Assembly: GCA_946007485.1 (NCBI GenBank)
Contig: CAMGAM010000018.1
Coordinates: 1 to 14,521 of the forward strand
DNA length: 14,521 nt
Reading direction: 5' to 3'
Origin: an uncultured Mycoplasmatota bacterium
GTDB taxonomy: Bacteria; Bacillota_I; Bacilli_A; RF39; UBA660
The notes under the pieces: generated by a model
Told to the model about the DNA's origin: nothing
Seen by the model: only the letters and a program-made list of their open reading frames with translations
The model's database searches: none
In this document: positions 14,106 through 14,521 of the stretch, piece by piece
Layout of the letters: each line of letters opens with the position of its first letter
How positions within the stretch are numbered: position 1 is the first letter of the stretch
Position numbers and translations under genes: made by a program

Positions 14106-14228
14106 TTATTTGTTTAATAGGCTTTTAGGCATTTTAGGTTCATCAGCTATAAAAATTACACATCCTTGTGTTCCAATTGTAGCTACAAATGCTCCAAGAA
14201 CAGCCATAATGCTAGAAAATAATTTCAT
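14106..14228 (-). CDS. agrD: AgrD-like cyclic autoinducing peptide precursor (40 residues)
   Basis: This short gene encodes the precursor of a secreted cyclic peptide signal. Three parts are visible. Residues 1-20 form a hydrophobic amphipathic leader (MKLFSSIMAVLGAFVATIGT). The core follows as Gly22-Cys23-Val-Ile-Phe-Ile-Ala28. Residues 29-40 form an acidic/proline C-terminal recognition segment (DEPKMPKSLLNK) comparable to DEVEVPKEL of S. aureus AgrD. Aligning on that segment puts the AgrB cut after Ala28, so the ring would be a six-residue thiolactone from Cys23 to Ala28; a five-residue ring ending at Ile27 is also possible. GGGAGGA lies 5 nt before the ATG. It follows agrB by 30 bp on the same strand and faces agrC. 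All 40 codons were read directly, and the family assignment is from the precursor layout plus the neighbours. Confidence 0.9.
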   Translation of the reverse strand: MKLFSSIMAVLGAFVATIGTQGCVIFIADEPKMPKSLLNK

Positions 14229-14258
14229 ATTATTCCTCCCTTCTTTATTCTTTTTGCT

Positions 14259-14521
14259 TTATATATTACTATAATCCTTATAATTATTATATGGTAGTCC
14301 ATATAACTTATAAGTAATAGGTAATATCATTATTGTTGACTCGATCATTCCTATTAACATAAAATTTGATATATACTTATCATTAAAATAAATTATTAAG
14401 AAGGTTATTATTAAACTTGTAATTGTACTTAGTATTTTAAATCTCTTTCTTTTTTTGACATTTATTAATGGTCTTTTTTCAGTATCAGCTGGTGCATAGA
14501 TAATTATTAAGATTATACAAG
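14259..14521 (-). CDS. agrB: AgrB-like peptide-processing membrane protease, C-terminal part only
   Basis: AgrB is a membrane cysteine protease that cleaves the C-terminus of AgrD and closes the thiolactone ring. Only the last 86 residues lie in the window, with the 5' part beyond its right edge. The visible segment contains the family signature YAPADTEKRPLI followed by a basic stretch (NVKKRKRFK), then two more membrane helices (about 29-45 and 52-70) and a Tyr/Asn-rich tail. The catalytic His and Cys of AgrB are in the missing N-terminal half and could not be checked. agrB and agrD are evidently one operon, and its promoter is outside the window. Confidence 0.9.
   Translation of the reverse strand, partial: CIILIIIYAPADTEKRPLINVKKRKRFKILSTITSLIITFLIIYFNDKYISNFMLIGMIESTIMILPITYKLYGLPYNNYKDYSNI

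Overview
The window is AT-rich DNA (roughly 70-75% A+T by eye) from a low-GC Gram-positive, endospore-forming bacterium. The evidence is a Ger germinant-receptor operon and a CwlJ-type cortex hydrolase, together with purine-rich Shine-Dalgarno sites of the AGGAGG or AGGTGA type, LysM proteins and an Agr-type peptide signalling locus. UGA works as a stop: two genes end in it, one of them inside a terminator stem, and the tRNA-Trp present has anticodon CCA. I would place it in Bacillota, possibly an uncultured Erysipelotrichia/Bacilli-like or clostridial gut lineage, but the sequence does not settle the genus.

Layout. 1-2035 (+): the 3' part of an Abi_2-family (abortive-infection-like, HEPN-type) gene, then a membrane-anchored HtrA protease. 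2036-2293: an intergenic stretch with a terminator, a possible ISL3-type IS end and a promoter. 2294-3490 (+): an amidase_3 protein with four LysM repeats and no signal peptide. 3511-5219 (-): a DUF1003 membrane protein, a small three-helix membrane protein, and a HAM1/RdgB-like gene that appears broken by an early frameshift and a late in-frame TGA. 5459-5532 (-): tRNA-Trp(CCA). 5630-6055 (+): CwlJ. 6052-6789 (-): an alpha/beta hydrolase whose stop codon overlaps that of cwlJ. 6834-10519 (-): gerKA-gerKC-gerKB, with overlapping genes. 10639-11982 (+): a CtpA/CtpB-type S41 protease. 12090-14067 (+): a LytTR response regulator and an AgrC-like GHKL kinase, overlapping by 20 bp. 14106-14521 (-): a 40-codon AgrD-like autoinducer precursor and the 3' end of agrB.

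How the parts fit together. The middle is a germination island: a nutrient receptor (Ger A, C and B subunits) and a cortex-lytic enzyme. The amidase without a signal peptide may belong to the same developmental programme. The right end is a complete quorum-sensing circuit apart from the 5' half of agrB. It is split into two convergent units: sensor and regulator on one strand, signal precursor and its processing protease on the other, separated by one 15-bp bidirectional hairpin. The agrD gene is short and easy to miss. Its product has an uncommon predicted core (Cys-Val-Ile-Phe-Ile-Ala) and is the most interesting item in the window.
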